A stretch of DNA of 64,000 nucleotides from Nesterenkonia pannonica (GTDB taxonomy: Bacteria; Actinomycetota; Actinomycetes; Actinomycetales; Micrococcaceae): NCBI RefSeq assembly GCF_019575955.1, contig NZ_CP080575.1:2232001-2296000 (forward strand), given 5' to 3'. Both the position numbers and the translations under genes were made by a program. This document shows positions 23,604 through 34,000 of this stretch, in pieces (position 1 is the stretch's first letter; each line of letters starts with the position of its first letter). Below the pieces are notes generated by a model that did no database searches, had not been told where the DNA came from, and saw nothing but the letters and a program-made list of their open reading frames with translations.

Positions 23604-24577
23604 GACGCCAGACTACTGCCCCTGGACGCCCGGGAGCCTCTGCTCAGCCCCTCATGGGAGTCGATGTGGTCGCGCAGCTCCATCTGCTCCTCCTCGACGG
23701 GCACCTCGTCGACGACAGGGGATCGGAGAGGTCCGGCTGGAAGATCAGGATGAAGACCCCGAAGAGGACTACGTAGACGGCGAACACACGGAAGCGAGCG
23801 CGGTAGAGCAGTTTGAGCACGCCCCAGAGGGCGGCGGCCCCCACTGCTGCGGAGACGAAGAAGGCCGCCCAGTAAGCCTCGGCCCCGATGCTGAAGCCGT
23901 CCCGGTGCCCCACCAGGCTCAGTGACTGAACGCCTGTGGCGGCGAGAATGGTGGGGATGGCGATGAAGAAGCTGTACTGCGCTGCGATCCGTCGGTGCAT
24001 GCCCAGCGCAAGAGCAGCGGCGATCGTGATGCCGGAGCGCGAGATGCCGGGGAAGAGAGCCACGGCCTGAGCCAGGCCGATCACCACCGCCACCCAGATC
24101 GTCATCTGACCTGCGCCGCGCCATGTTCCCCGCACGCTGTCTGTCCACCAGAGAATCCCCGGTGATGAACAGAAAGACGGCGACCACCCACGGCACGGCG
24201 AAGATCCCGGTGCCGAACTCTCTGATGATGAGGCCCAGGCTGCCCGTGATGCCGACGCTGATCACGCCCAGCAGCATCAGACGTATGTGGATGAGGTGGC
24301 GCAGCGTGCGCCGCCTGGTCAGAAGCCGCAGCTCACGTGCGGTGCCCACGAGCAGCCGCTTCAGCGGCGACCACATCACCACTGCGACGGAGACCATGGT
24401 TCCCAGGTGAACGACCAGGTTGAAGAAGATCATCTCCGGGCTGTCCGGGCTGGGCAGCGGTGACCCCTGCTCCACCAACCAGTGCTCAGCGATCACCAGA
24501 TGGGACGACGAGCTCACGGGAATGAACATGAAGAGCCCCTGAATCGCGCCCAGGAGCACGGCTTCCCAAAATGTCAC
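23600..24577 (-). CDS. uppP: Undecaprenyl-diphosphatase (BacA/UppP family), variant active site
   Basis: Recycles C55-PP lipid carrier for wall synthesis and confers bacitracin tolerance. Many membrane helices, VSSSSHLVI, and [10 protein letters not shown] matching the PGxSRSxxT motif. The usual (E/Q)xxxE motif reads QGLFM here, so the second Glu is Met. Frame breaks near 24145 and 23710; after repair the tail is acidic ([18 protein letters not shown]). GTAAGC at 23872-23877 replaces GCCGGC. I chose the GTG before [13 protein letters not shown]; an upstream ATG at 24616 is possible. Confidence 0.82.
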   Translation of the reverse strand: MTFWEAVLLGAIQGLFMFIPVSSSSHLVIAEHWLVEQGSPLPSPDSPEMIFFNLVVHLGTMVSVAVVMWSPLKRLLVGTARELRLLTRRRTLRHLIHIRLMLLGVISVGITGSLGLIIREFGTGIFAVPWVVAVFLFITGDSLVDRQRAGNMARRRSDDDLGGGGDRPGSGRGSLPRHLALRHHDRRCSCAGHAPTDRSAVQLLHRHPHHSRRHRRSVTEPGGAPGRLQHRGRGLLGGLLRLRSSGGRRPLGRAQTALPRSLPCVRRLRSPLRGLHPDLPAGPLRSPVVDEVPVEEEQMELRDHIDSHEGLSRGSRASRGSSLAS

Positions 24578-24643
24578 CGCGGCACTGTATCGCGTCCTCG
24601 CACGCGGCGTCTGCATTCCTCAGCAGTCGGTACCCTGTGAGGC

Positions 24644-25075
24644 ATGACTGTTCAGCCCGAGCCTCCCCTCCGTCCCGGCGAGGAGCAGGGGTGGGGCGTG
24701 GCGATCCACCTGGGCCGCTTCCTCCTCGGAGGATTCGGCTTCTCGCTGATCGTACCGCTGGTGATCTGGCTGGTGCTGCGCCGTCGCAGCGCACTGATCA
24801 ACGACCACGGCCGCAGTGCTCTGAACTGGGAGCTGACGCTGATCCTCGTCGGGGTTCTCGGAATAGGCGCCGCGGTCGGCCTCTTTGCGACGGCGGCGAT
24901 CACCGGCGCAGCAGGCGGAGACGGACCTATGGTGGGCTTCATGGCGGGCTACGGCCTCTTCTGGCTCGGCGCCCTGGCCCTCTTCGTCCTGAACCTTGTG
25001 CTGTCCATCATCGGCGCGGTGCGCGCATATCAGCGCCGACGGTTCCGCTACTGGGCCATTCCGTTCATCCGCTAG
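24644..25075 (+). CDS. DUF4870 family membrane protein
   Basis: 143 residues, intact, with three membrane segments (FGFSLIVPLVIWLVLRR, LTLILVGVLGIGAAVGLF, and GLFWLGALALFVLNLVLSII in outline). The family motif HGRSALNWEL lies between the first two. Function unknown. Convergent, and overlaps the next gene by 11 bases. Confidence 0.8.
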   Translation: MTVQPEPPLRPGEEQGWGVAIHLGRFLLGGFGFSLIVPLVIWLVLRRRSALINDHGRSALNWELTLILVGVLGIGAAVGLFATAAITGAAGGDGPMVGFMAGYGLFWLGALALFVLNLVLSIIGAVRAYQRRRFRYWAIPFIR

Positions 25076-25391
25076 GGCGTTGGAGCTCCACGACGGCGTC
25101 GAAGTCGTCATCCGGCGCGACCCTGTTCCTGTCCTCTGCCGCGCACACCGTGCATCGGTGGATGAGGACATACCCCTTCTTGCCCGAATAGTCCACGGCG
25201 ACCGGCCGCATCGGGCCCAAGCAGTGCGCAGCACGGTCACCCAGGAAGACGTCCACGTGCCTGGACCACAGGCACCGCGGGCAATGGTTGCGGTACGAGC
25301 CGCGCGGATGAGCCGGGATCAGCTCACCGCAGCGCACACATGCGAAGCCCGTGTTCTCCTCACCGCGCGAACCCGGAGCGTAGAGGCCCAC
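25065..25391 (-). CDS. RNHCP domain protein
   Basis: 108 residues, intact. The family motif YRNHCPRCLWSRHVD is present, with other Cys pairs FACVRCGE and HRCTVCA, so it probably binds zinc. Function unknown. Confidence 0.88.
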   Translation of the reverse strand: MGLYAPGSRGEENTGFACVRCGELIPAHPRGSYRNHCPRCLWSRHVDVFLGDRAAHCLGPMRPVAVDYSGKKGYVLIHRCTVCAAEDRNRVAPDDDFDAVVELQRPSG

Positions 25392-25401
25392 TGCGGCTCT
25401 T

Positions 25402-26378
25402 TCAGCGCTGAGCCATGGCTGAGGTGTACAGGCAGACCGCTGCTGCGGCGGCGACGTTCAGCGACTCAGCCTGGCCGTACATCGGAATGGACACCACGGA
25501 GTCTGCGGCGCCTCGCTCCGCTTCGCCGAGGCCGTGGGCCTCGTTCCCGAACAGCCACATCGTCGGCGCCGATGCGCGCGGCTCATGGAGAGCCTCAGCA
25601 GAGCGCTCCTTGCCGCCGGACTCGTCGGCGTCAGCACCGGCGGCTCGAGTCATCTGCTCCAGGGAGATCTCGCCGCGGCCATCGGCTGCCAGAACCTGCA
25701 GCCCCGAGCGTCGAGCCTCCTCAGCCGCCCGAGCGGCATCAGCGCCGGTGATCAGCGGGAGGTGAAAATGGGAGCCTGCGGCGCTTCGAACCACCTTCGG
25801 CGACCAAGGGTCCACACTTCCGGCCGAGAGGACCACGGCATCGGCCCCGCCGCGTCGGCGGCGCGGATGATGGTTCCGACGTTGCCCGGATCCTGCACCT
25901 GCATCAGACCCGCGACCAGCGCAGAGCCCTCAGGAATGTGCTGTGCCTGAGGTATGCGGCATACGGCGATGATCCCCTGAGACGTCTCTGCGTCGCCCAT
26001 TGCTTCCAAGACCTCGGGCGCGGCTTCGCGCAGGAAGACCCGGCCCGCGGACGGGAGATTCGCCTGAGGATCGAAGAGGACGCCGCGCACCCTGTCCAGC
26101 AGCGTTTCGACGTCGGAGTGGCGCTCGAGGGCTTGGGGATCGAAGTACAGCGCATCGAGCTCAGGCTTGTATGAGCCCGACGACCGGCGCTCCGCCGCGG
26201 CATCCGAGCCAGGCTCCTCGTAGCGCTCGAGCCAGGCCCTGAGCGCCTCTCGAACCGGCTGCGGACCCTCTGCGAGGAACAGCCCCTCGCGCCGTCTGGC
26301 CTTGGCCGTGGCAAGAGTCGCGACCTTACGGACGCGATCCGACTTAGGACTGCTCAGGACATCTTCGTGGTGAGCCAC
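25402..26378 (-). CDS. TrmH/SpoU family RNA methyltransferase
   Basis: 2'-O-methylates ribose in tRNA or rRNA. N-terminal substrate-binding domain (RREGLFLAEGPQPVREALRA), then the SPOUT knot with motif 1 QVQDPGNVGTIIRAADAAG, motif 2 LFGNEAHGL and motif 3 VSIPMYGQAESLNVAAA. One frame break near 25838 (PKVVRSAAGSHFHLPL follows). About 325 residues. Transcribed after the DUF1844 gene, 4 bases apart. Confidence 0.9.
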
Positions 26379-26381
26379 CGC

Positions 26382-26771
26382 TCAGTTCACCGCTCCGGTC
26401 CACTTCTCGCCTGGTCCCTTGCCGGGAGCGTCAGGAATGGCCGACTCTTCGCGGAACGCCAGCTGCAGAGAGCGCAGCCCGTCGCGCAGCGGCGCCGCAT
26501 GGGTCGAGCCGACCTCAGGGGCTGCTGCGGTCACGAGCCCTGCAAGGGCTGTGATCAGCTTGCGGGCCTCATCCAGGTCCTTCAGCTCGGCGGCCTGAGG
26601 GCCCTCAGCGAGGCCGACCTTGACCGCGGCGGCGCTCATCAGGTGAACCGAGACGGTGTTGATGAGCTCCACAGCCGGAACGTCGGAGATGTCTCGGGCC
26701 TGGCCGCCCACTGCGGCTGCGAGGTCTTCCGGCTCCAAGCCGGGGGCAGGGCTGTTTTGAGGCGTGTCCAT
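26382..26771 (-). CDS. DUF1844 family protein
   Basis: 129 residues, intact. The central part ([35 protein letters not shown]) matches DUF1844. Often found next to infC in Actinobacteria. Function unknown. Divergent from infC. Confidence 0.78.
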   Translation of the reverse strand: MDTPQNSPAPGLEPEDLAAAVGGQARDISDVPAVELINTVSVHLMSAAAVKVGLAEGPQAAELKDLDEARKLITALAGLVTAAAPEVGSTHAAPLRDGLRSLQLAFREESAIPDAPGKGPGEKWTGAVN

Positions 26772-26865
26772 GCTGGTAAGATTCTCACAGTCTGAGTGGG
26801 GTCGGCGAACCAATGCTGACCGTACACCGCACTTTCCCCTTGAACCCGAAGCAGGAGCAGGACAG

Positions 26866-27572
26866 ATCAGCGAACCACGTATCAACACCCGCATCCGTGT
26901 GCCCGAAGTTCGGCTCGTCGGACCGAACGGCGAGCAGGTCGGCATTGTCAAGATCGACGACGCCCTGAGACTGGCAGCGGAGGCTGATCTGGACCTGGTG
27001 GAAGTTGCGCCACAGGCCAAGCCGCCGGTATGCAAGCTGATGGACTACGGCAAGTTCAAGTACGAGTCGGCCGTCAAAGCTCGCGAGTCCCGCAAGAACC
27101 AGGCCACCACCGCGCTCAAAGAGGTGCGCTTCCGCCTGAAGATCGACGATCACGACTATGAGACCAAGGTCGGCCATGCGCGGCGATTCCTCGAGTAAGC
27201 GACAAGGTCAAGGCCATGATCCAGTTCCGCGGACGTGAGCAGCAGCGTCCGCAGATGGGTGTCCGGCTCTTGGACCGCTTCAGCCAGGATGTCGCGGACC
27301 TGGGCCAGGTGGAGTCGAGCCCGCGCCAGGACGGTCGTCACATGGTGATGGTCGTCGGACCTCTGCGCACCAAGGCACAGCAGGCCAAGCAGCAGGACTC
27401 CGACGCTCCCTCGGACAACGAGGACAACAAGGCCCAGGCCAGAGCCAAGAAGGAAGGCCGTGCCCGCAAGACGCAGGAGCGTCAGGAGAAGGTTTCGACG
27501 GACCCGAAGGACGCCAAGTCCCTTTCGAACTCCATGGCCGACTACCTGCCGGACGAGCTCAAGAACCTCTGA
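26866..27572 (+). CDS. infC: Translation initiation factor IF-3
   Basis: Binds the 30S subunit and checks start codon and initiator tRNA. N-domain ([19 protein letters not shown]) and C-domain ([37 protein letters not shown]). The best start is ATC at 26866: it aligns with the family N-terminus and follows AGGAGCAGGACAG. An unusual start codon is the known basis of IF-3 self-control. GTAAGC at 27195-27200 stands for GGCCGGC (FLEAGDKVKAM), giving a stop and frameshift. The C-terminus is a charged Lys/Glu/Asp extension. First gene of infC-rpmI-rplT. Confidence 0.95.
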
Positions 27573-27793
27573 GCCGCAGCGCCGGCGTCGAGCATGCGAG
27601 AACCGGCGTGACCCGTTAGACTGTGTCGTTGGGTCTGGCTGACCGTGCGCACATCTGCTGCGCCGTACGTCATCAGCCCGCATGAAAAGGGATCGTCGCT
27701 CATGGGGCGAACCGATCCACCTCTGCACCGCCATGCACCTCCGTGCCGCTGCACAGGTGCTGCAGGTCCGTTCGATGTAAGGAGTACGGCACT
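27573..27793 (+). promoter_or_regulatory. rpmI leader region
   Basis: A 220-base gap separates infC from rpmI. TAGACT at 27618-27623 could be a -10 element. Near the end GTGCCGCTGCACAGGTGCTGCAGGTCC can fold into competing stems. It may hold a ribosomal-protein leader or an internal promoter. Inference only. Confidence 0.3.
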
Positions 27794-27988
27794 ATGCCGA
27801 AGAACAAGACCCATTCGGGGGCCAAGAAGCGTTTCAAGCTCACCGGCTCCGGCAAGATCAAGCGCCAGCAGGCCAACCGCCGCCACTACCTGGAGCACAA
27901 GTCATCCCGGCTTACCCGCCGCCTGGCCAAAGACCAGATCGTCACCACCAAAGGTGATGAGCAGCGGATCAGGAAGATGCTCGGCTGA
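27794..27988 (+). CDS. rpmI: Ribosomal protein L35
   Basis: 64 residues, intact. [20 protein letters not shown] start and HLEH-type segment [19 protein letters not shown] nine bases before the ATG. The CTTACC in SRLTRRL is family-normal, so it is not a lesion. Confidence 0.97.
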   Translation: MPKNKTHSGAKKRFKLTGSGKIKRQQANRRHYLEHKSSRLTRRLAKDQIVTTKGDEQRIRKMLG

Positions 27989-28039
27989 TACAGCCCAGCA
28001 CCGGCAGAGACTTTCGACAGAACTTCAGGAGAACGACGT

Positions 28040-28426
28040 ATGGCACGTGTGAAGCGCGCACTGAATGCGCACAAGAAGCGCCGCAAGGTCCTTGACAGGG
28101 CCTCCGGCTACCGCGGACAGCGGTCCCGCCTGTACCGCAAGGCAAAGGAGCAGCTGCTCCACAGCTACACCTACAACTACCAGCACCGCAAAAAGCGCAA
28201 GGGTGACTTCCGTCGCCTGTGGATCCAGCGGATCAACGCTGCGGCTCGCGCCAACGGCATGACCTACAACCGCTTCATCCAAGGCCTGAAGGCTGCGGGC
28301 GTCGAGGTGGACCGTCGCATGCTGGCAGAGCTTGCAGTGTCCGATGCCAAGGCTTTCGAAGCACTGGTTGAGACCGCGCGCAGCGGACTGCCCGAGGATG
28401 TCAACGCCCCTAAGGCTGCAGTCTGA
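28040..28426 (+). CDS. rplT: Ribosomal protein L20
   Basis: 128 residues, intact. [18 protein letters not shown] start, [18 protein letters not shown], and [24 protein letters not shown] precedes the ATG. L20 nucleates 23S rRNA folding. A C-terminal extension (DVNAPKAAV) is modest. Confidence 0.97.
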   Translation: MARVKRALNAHKKRRKVLDRASGYRGQRSRLYRKAKEQLLHSYTYNYQHRKKRKGDFRRLWIQRINAAARANGMTYNRFIQGLKAAGVEVDRRMLAELAVSDAKAFEALVETARSGLPEDVNAPKAAV

Positions 28427-28456
28427 CTCCTCGTCGGCGACCATAGCTGAGCAGAG

Positions 28457-28493
28457 AGGCGCCCTTCTCCACACTGTGGGGAAGGGCGCCTTT
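28457..28493. terminator. Terminator after rplT
   Basis: AGGCGCCCTTCTCCACA pairs with TGTGGGGAAGGGCGCCT and is followed by TTT. It lies between convergent rplT and a membrane protein gene, so it may serve both. Confidence 0.85.
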
Positions 28494-28518
28494 CATATGC
28501 GCAGACCCAGCCCTCGCC

Positions 28519-28938
28519 CTATGCATCCTTAGGGTCAGGCTCAGGCGTTTCGTCGAGCCACTGCTGAGTGGGGCGGATAAAGAGAAGAATCAGAGCGGCT
28601 GCTGCCGGCAGCAGGCCCAGGGCTGCGAAACCGGCGTTCAGTCCGCCGCCGACCAGCAAGGAGGCCGACAGAATGACGATCATCAGCTCCAGCACCATGG
28701 CTGGCGTACGAGCCGCGGCCGAGCCGCGAAATACTTGAAACCCCAGAAGAATCAGAATGGCGCCGGTCAGAAGCATCAGCACAAGAAGCGCGATCACTCC
28801 CGCCGTGTCAAGAACAGCGGCCTCACTGACAACGACCTCTGCCACGGCACCGAGAATGATGAACCCGCCCTGGAGAAAAAGAATCAGATAGACGAAAAGC
28901 ACCGACAGGGGTCGGCGGGGACGTGAGATCTCAGACAT
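28519..28938 (-). CDS. Small four-helix membrane protein, function unknown
   Basis: 139 residues, intact: helices at about 11-34, 44-66, 78-98 and 102-118, with a polar C-terminal tail ending EPDPKDA. Family not recognised. Confidence 0.6.
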   Translation of the reverse strand: MSEISRPRRPLSVLFVYLILFLQGGFIILGAVAEVVVSEAAVLDTAGVIALLVLMLLTGAILILLGFQVFRGSAAARTPAMVLELMIVILSASLLVGGGLNAGFAALGLLPAAAALILLFIRPTQQWLDETPEPDPKDA

Positions 28939-29254
28939 TCCCCCATTGAATCACCGGGGAGCCGCCGGGCCGACACCGCAACAGTCCCGACTGTTACCGA
29001 CTGTGATAATAATCACGCCGAGTGCCGAAAATTAACCCGCTGATAGGTCTTGTTTACCTTCGTATAACATGTCAGCCTGGACTGCGTACCCAGACGGGTA
29101 ATGGATTTCTTCCCCGGGCGTGGGCCTTCCGACTGACTCCGCGCCCTATCCCACGCACCACTTGAGAGCTGCGGGAAGATGTTTCCATCACCCGCTCTAC
29201 GCACCCGAGCCCGCGGCACGTCCGTGTGGCAGCCCCCAAGGAGCAGTGATCGCC
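28939..29254 (+). other. Regulatory region upstream of whiB
   Basis: About 315 bases, AT-rich for this genome between 28990 and 29080. It contains a CRP-like palindrome (listed separately), a candidate -10 TATAAC near 29064, and an AAGGAG ribosome site at 29238-29243. The purine-rich gap between would make a long 5' leader. Confidence 0.5.
29002..29017 (+). promoter_or_regulatory. CRP/FNR-family binding site
   Basis: TGTGA-N6-TCACG matches the CRP consensus TGTGA-N6-TCACA in nine of ten bases with exact spacing. In Mycobacterium, whiB1 is controlled by the cAMP receptor protein through such sites; transfer of that role here is inference. Confidence 0.6.
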
Positions 29255-29503
29255 GTGGATTGGCGCAGCCGAGCAGCGTGTCTCGACAAGGACCCCGAGC
29301 TTTTCTTCCCTGTAGGCAATACTGGCCCGGCCCTTCTGCAGATCGAAGAGGCGAAGAGCGTATGCCGCCGATGCCCGGTCATGGATACGTGCCTCCAGTG
29401 GGCCTTGGACACCGGACAGGACTCCGGTGTGTGGGGCGGCATGAGCGAGGATGAGCGCCGTGCGCTGAAGCGCCGCGCCGCCCGCGCTCGTCGCGCCAGC
29501 TGA
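29255..29503 (+). CDS. whiB1: WhiB1-type [4Fe-4S] transcriptional regulator
   Basis: 82 residues, starting GTG as MDWRSRAAC. Four Fe-S ligand cysteines: Cys9, then VCRRCPVMDTC. Family-typical DPELFFPVGN, DTGQDSGVWGGMSEDER and a basic C-terminal tail (KRRAARARRAS) that contacts DNA. WhiB1 proteins react with nitric oxide and work with SigA. I chose GTG 29255 over an upstream GTG at 29246 because it aligns with WhiB1 and leaves normal spacing from AAGGAG. Convergent with the PdtaS-like gene. Confidence 0.9.
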   Translation: MDWRSRAACLDKDPELFFPVGNTGPALLQIEEAKSVCRRCPVMDTCLQWALDTGQDSGVWGGMSEDERRALKRRAARARRAS

Positions 29504-29515
29504 TTCTCCTGACCC

Positions 29516-31041
29516 TCATCCCAGGATGGGGCCCGCAGGACTGCTTTCGTTCCTCCGCCTTCGTCGGCAGACATCCACTCGATGGAGCCCGACAGTTCGC
29601 CCCTGACGAGGGTCTTGACGATCTGCAGCCCCAGTCCCGGCTCCCAGTCCTGGTCCGGAAGGCCGACCCCGTCGTCAATGATCTCCACGTCGAGGCGCTC
29701 TCGCCCTGCAGCGTCGGTATGGCGGCTGACCTCCATCACGACGGTGAGGTCTGTCTGCCCCTCACCGAACCCGTGCTCCACTGAGTTCGCCACCACTTCT
29801 GTGACGACGAGTGCCAGCGGAGTGACCATATCGGTAAGCAGCTGGCCGAAGCTGCCTCGGAGCTGGGTGGCGGCATACTTCTCGGACTGGGCCATTTCGG
29901 CGGCCAGTCGAAGCTGCCGCCGCATCAGCTCATCGACGTCGACGCTCTCCTCCAAACCCTGCGAGAGGGAGTCATGCACCACTGCGATAGTCTGCACACG
30001 CCGCATGGCACGCGCGAGCCCTCCCTGCCTTCAGCGGAGTCCATGCGCCTGGACTGCATGCGCAGCAGGGCCGCCACCGTCTGAAGGTTGTTCTTGACGC
30101 GATGGTGGATCTCTTTGATCGTGGCGTCCTTGCTCATGAGCTGCTTCTCGCGCCAGCGCAGCTCGGTCACGTCTCTGCAGAGAACCAGCGCCGCGAACCT
30201 CTCCCCTCCCCTGCCGAAGGCCCCGGTGCAGGGGATCGTTCGCAGCGTGACCGCAGCTCCATGTGCCTCAAGCTCGCTGCGCTGGGCTTTGCGGCCGGTG
30301 AGCATCAGGGGCTGGGACTCGTCGACGGCCACGCCTGTGGCCCGCTGCAGCTCGGCGCCTATCCCGGCCAGCGACCTGCCCTCAAGCGCTTCGTTCACAC
30401 CCAGGCGCAGCAGCGCTGAGACGGCGTTGGGACTGGCGAAGGTCACTTTGCCCTCACTGTCGAGGCGAAGCAGGCCGTCCCCGACGCGGGGGCGCCCGAA
30501 TACCCGGTGTACTCCTGCGCAGGGTCGGGCCACACTCCGGCGGAGACCATCTCAAGCATCTCTGTGGCGCATCGCCTGTAGGTGAGCTCCATCCTCGAGG
30601 GTGAGCGCAGCGCTGATACCGCGAAGTGCATCGTGATCACTCCGATGGTGCGGCGCTGGCCGCTGCGATCGCGTCGCACCAGCGGGAGTGCGCTCACCCG
30701 CGTCTTTGAGGGTAGGGCTGGCCCTGGTCGGAGGAGTTCGTCTCCACTCGATAGGTCCAGGCGCGCTCGACCACCGCCTTCAGGTCTGCGCGTATCCGGT
30801 CGCCCACGATGTCTCGGGGAATGATGGTCTGGGTGGTCGAGGGCCGCGCCTGCGAGAGCGCCACATACGAGCGTCCTTCCGCGGAGACGTAGCCCTCAGG
30901 CGTGTGAGGGCCCCACAGAACAAGGTCGGAGTATGAGAGGTCTGCGATGAGCTGCCAGTCACCCATGAGGGCGTGGAGCCATTCGACGTCGTCCTCCCCC
31001 AAGTGCCGGTTCGAACTGAGACGCTCGCCGAAATGGCTCAT
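29516..31041 (-). CDS. PdtaS-like sensor histidine kinase (GAF-PAS-HisKA_2)
   Basis: Cytosolic kinase that in mycobacteria phosphorylates the antitermination regulator PdtaR. N-terminal GAF-like domain (MGDWQLIADLSYSDLVLW, GDRIRADLK), PAS-like domain (GLLRLDSEGKVTFASPNAV), then phospho-acceptor IKEIHHRVKNNLQTVAALL with its His, and ATPase motifs VVTEVVANSVEHGF, IIDDGVGLP and GLGLQIVKTLV. Frame breaks near 30705, 30495, 30025, 29570 and 29530; the likely end is RAPILG at 29516. Its ATG overlaps the gdh2 stop. Confidence 0.88.
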
Positions 31042-34000
31042 CAGCTGCTCACCAGCCCACGAAGGTGCCGCAGCAGAACAGTGATCGAGGCGAGGGACTC
31101 ATCTCCATCAGGGAGGTCCGCCATGAGCCGCTCGGCGCGATCGACCTGACTTCGGTGGGAGTCCTTCCAGGCACGGAGCCGCTCGGCTGCGCGTCCCACG
31201 GGATCATCGTCGCCGCTCTCCGTCGTGGAGAGCACCGCCTCGGCGATTCTCTTGACGGCGGAGTACAGCTCATCGCGCTGGGCTCCTCTGGCCAGAGCCT
31301 GCCACTTGTCCCGTCGCGGCAGGGCGCTGATGCGACGCAGCAGCGTCTCCACGTCGAAGTCCGTGTACACCCTGTAGTAGACCGCAGCAGTCTCCTGCGG
31401 GTCCGTGCCCAAGCGGTGGGTGAGTGCGGCGACGTCCAGAAGAGGAAGGACTCGAACAGCTCGGCGGTCCATGAGGCGAGCTCCTCCCCACACCGAGGTC
31501 GATCAGGTCGCTGCGGTCGGCAGCGAGCCTCTGGATATCGGCATCGCCCAAGTACTCCGTCAGACGGCGGTACAGAGGGTCTGTGGCTTCGCGATAGGCC
31601 TCGATCTCCTCAGCGATCGTCAGCTGCGTCCTAGGACGGCCCAAGAACCATCGGACGGATCGGTCGACGAACCGACGCATGTCCATGTACAGCCGGGCGA
31701 ACTCTTCGGTGGGAAGGGACACCTGCAGCCGCCGCAGCGCCGCGTCGTATGACACCAGGTCGAACAGCTCCCGGACTATCACGAAGGCTCTGATGACCTG
31801 GTCCTCAGCCGCGAAAGTCTCCTCCATCGTGCGGAAGACGAATGTGGAGCCTCCGAGGTTCACCGAATCGTTGGCCAGCCGGGTGGCCACGATCCGGTGG
31901 GCAAGCGGGTGCTGCGGCAGCAGATCGCCGTAGCTCTCGCGGATCTGCGCGGGGAAGTAGGAGGCCAGCGTTCCTGCGAACCATGGGTCATCGGGAAGAT
32001 CGGAGGCGGTGAGCGCCTCCTTCAGCTGAATCTTCATGTAGGCCTGCAGCACAGAGAGCTCAGGAGCCGTCAGAGGCGGGATGCCGGACTCTGTCCTGGC
32101 GGCCAGCGCGGAGCTGTCAGGTATCTGCTCCAGATCTCGGTTCAGGCCTGCGGTCTCCTCAAGCCAGCTGATCAGCCGTGCAAAGCTGGGAGTCCACTCG
32201 GCGATGCGCTGCCGGTCGATCAGTAGCAGCACATTCTGATCCCGGTTGGTCGTCAGGACCAGCTCAGCGACCTCCTCCGTCATGCTCTCCAGCAGCGGAT
32301 TGCGCTCCTGCCGGTCCAGCTTCCCTGCACTGACCAGCTGATCGAGCAGGATCTTGATGTTGACCTCGTAGTCCGAGCAGTCGACCCCGGCGGAGTTGTC
32401 CACGGCGTCGTTGTTCACCAGCCGTCCGTGCTGCGCAGCTTCGATCCGCCCGGCCTGAGTGAGCCCCAGGTTCCCGCCCTCAGCGACAACTCGCGCTCGG
32501 AGCTCCTCACCGTCGACGCGTATTGCGTTGTTGGCGCGATCTCCCACCTGTTCGTGGGTCTCGTGGCGGGCCTTCACATAGGTGCCGATGCCTCCGTTGT
32601 ACAGGAGGTCCGTGGGTGCGGCCAGCAGCGCACGGATCAGCTCCGGAGGAGTCATCGTCTCGACCTCCTCACCGATGTCGAATCGCTCGCGCATCTCCGG
32701 GGTGATCGCGATGCTGCGCGCCTCACGGGAGAAGACTCCGCCGCCTGCCGAGATGAGCGAAGACTCATACGCGTCCCAGCCTCGCCGCGGTGCGGAGAAG
32801 AGCCGCTGCCGTTCGCGGAAGCTGGTCGCGGGATCGGGGTTGGGATCGACGAAGATGTGCAGGTGGTTGAAGGCCGCCGTCAGCATGATGTGCTCGGAGA
32901 GCAGCATGCCGTTGCCGAAGACGTCGCCGCCCATATCGCCGATGCCGATCACCGTGAAGTCCTGCGACTGAGTGTCGTGGCCCAGTGTCGCGAAGTGCGC
33001 CTTCACCGACTCCCAAGCACCTCGTGCGGTGATCCCCATGACTTTGTGGTCGTAGTAAGCCGAACCGCCGGAGGCGAATGCGTCTCCCAACCAATGCCCG
33101 TACTCCTGGCTGATTCGGTTGGCGGTGTCTGAGAACGTCGCGGTTCCCTTGTCGGCGGCGACGACGAGGTAGGGATCGTCCCCGTCATGGCAGACGACAT
33201 TGTCGGGGTGGGTGACTGTTGTCCGGAAGTCCTGAGCACCCGCTGGCGCTCCATTCCCGGCGTCTGACTCCTCAATGGGGTTCGCACCTGCTTATCGGTG
33301 AGGTCGAGGAGAGCGCGGATGAAGGTTTTGTACGCCTCTCGACCCGCCTCTTGGATCTCTTCGCGGCTTCCGTTCTCGGGCAGTCGCTTGGGGTAGAAGG
33401 CACCTTTGGCGCCCGAGGGCACGATGACCGCGTTCTTGGCCATCTGAGCCTTGACCAGGCCCAAGACCTCGGTGCGGAAGTCCTCGACGCGGTCGGACCA
33501 CCTGAGGCCGCCTCGTGAGATGGCGTCGTAGCGCAGGTGTGAGCCTTCGACTTCAGTGGAATAGACCCAGATCTCGTGCGCCGGGCGGGGCTGCGGGGCA
33601 GACGTGATGGCCTGTGGGCGCAGTTTGAAGCTGATCCGCTCGTGCCCCTGGTAGAGGCTGGTGCGGTCAGTGGAGTCGATGAGGTTCAGGAAGCCTGAAA
33701 GGACACGGTCCGCATCGAGTGTGGCGACGTTCTCGAGCGCCTCCAGCACCGCTCCTCGGCACGCAGCCTCAGCGTTCTCGCGCGGCCCGGAGAGCCGAGG
33801 GTCGAACCGGGCGGTGAAGTAGGACATGAGGGCACGACCAGCCTGCGGGTGGTCATCGAGGGCCTCAGCCAGGAAGTCATAGGAGTGCACGCTTCCCAGC
33901 TGGCGCATGTACTTGGCGTAGGCCCGCAGGACGGTGACCTGGCGGATGCTGAGCCGCAGGGTCAGCACCAGTCGCGAGAAGACGTCTGACTCCGCCCGTC

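Noticed and set aside
27909..27914. CTTACC in rpmI as another lesion
   Set aside because: SRLTRRL is the normal L35 sequence, so the bases are genuine. The TAAGC in the SRP RNA (5554-5558) and those in the CIRCE repeats are genuine for similar reasons.
29830..29840. GTAAGC in the PdtaS-like kinase as a lesion
   Set aside because: QLLTDMVTPLAL fits the kinase family as written; the repaired version (LPADM) is not clearly better. Left out of the count.
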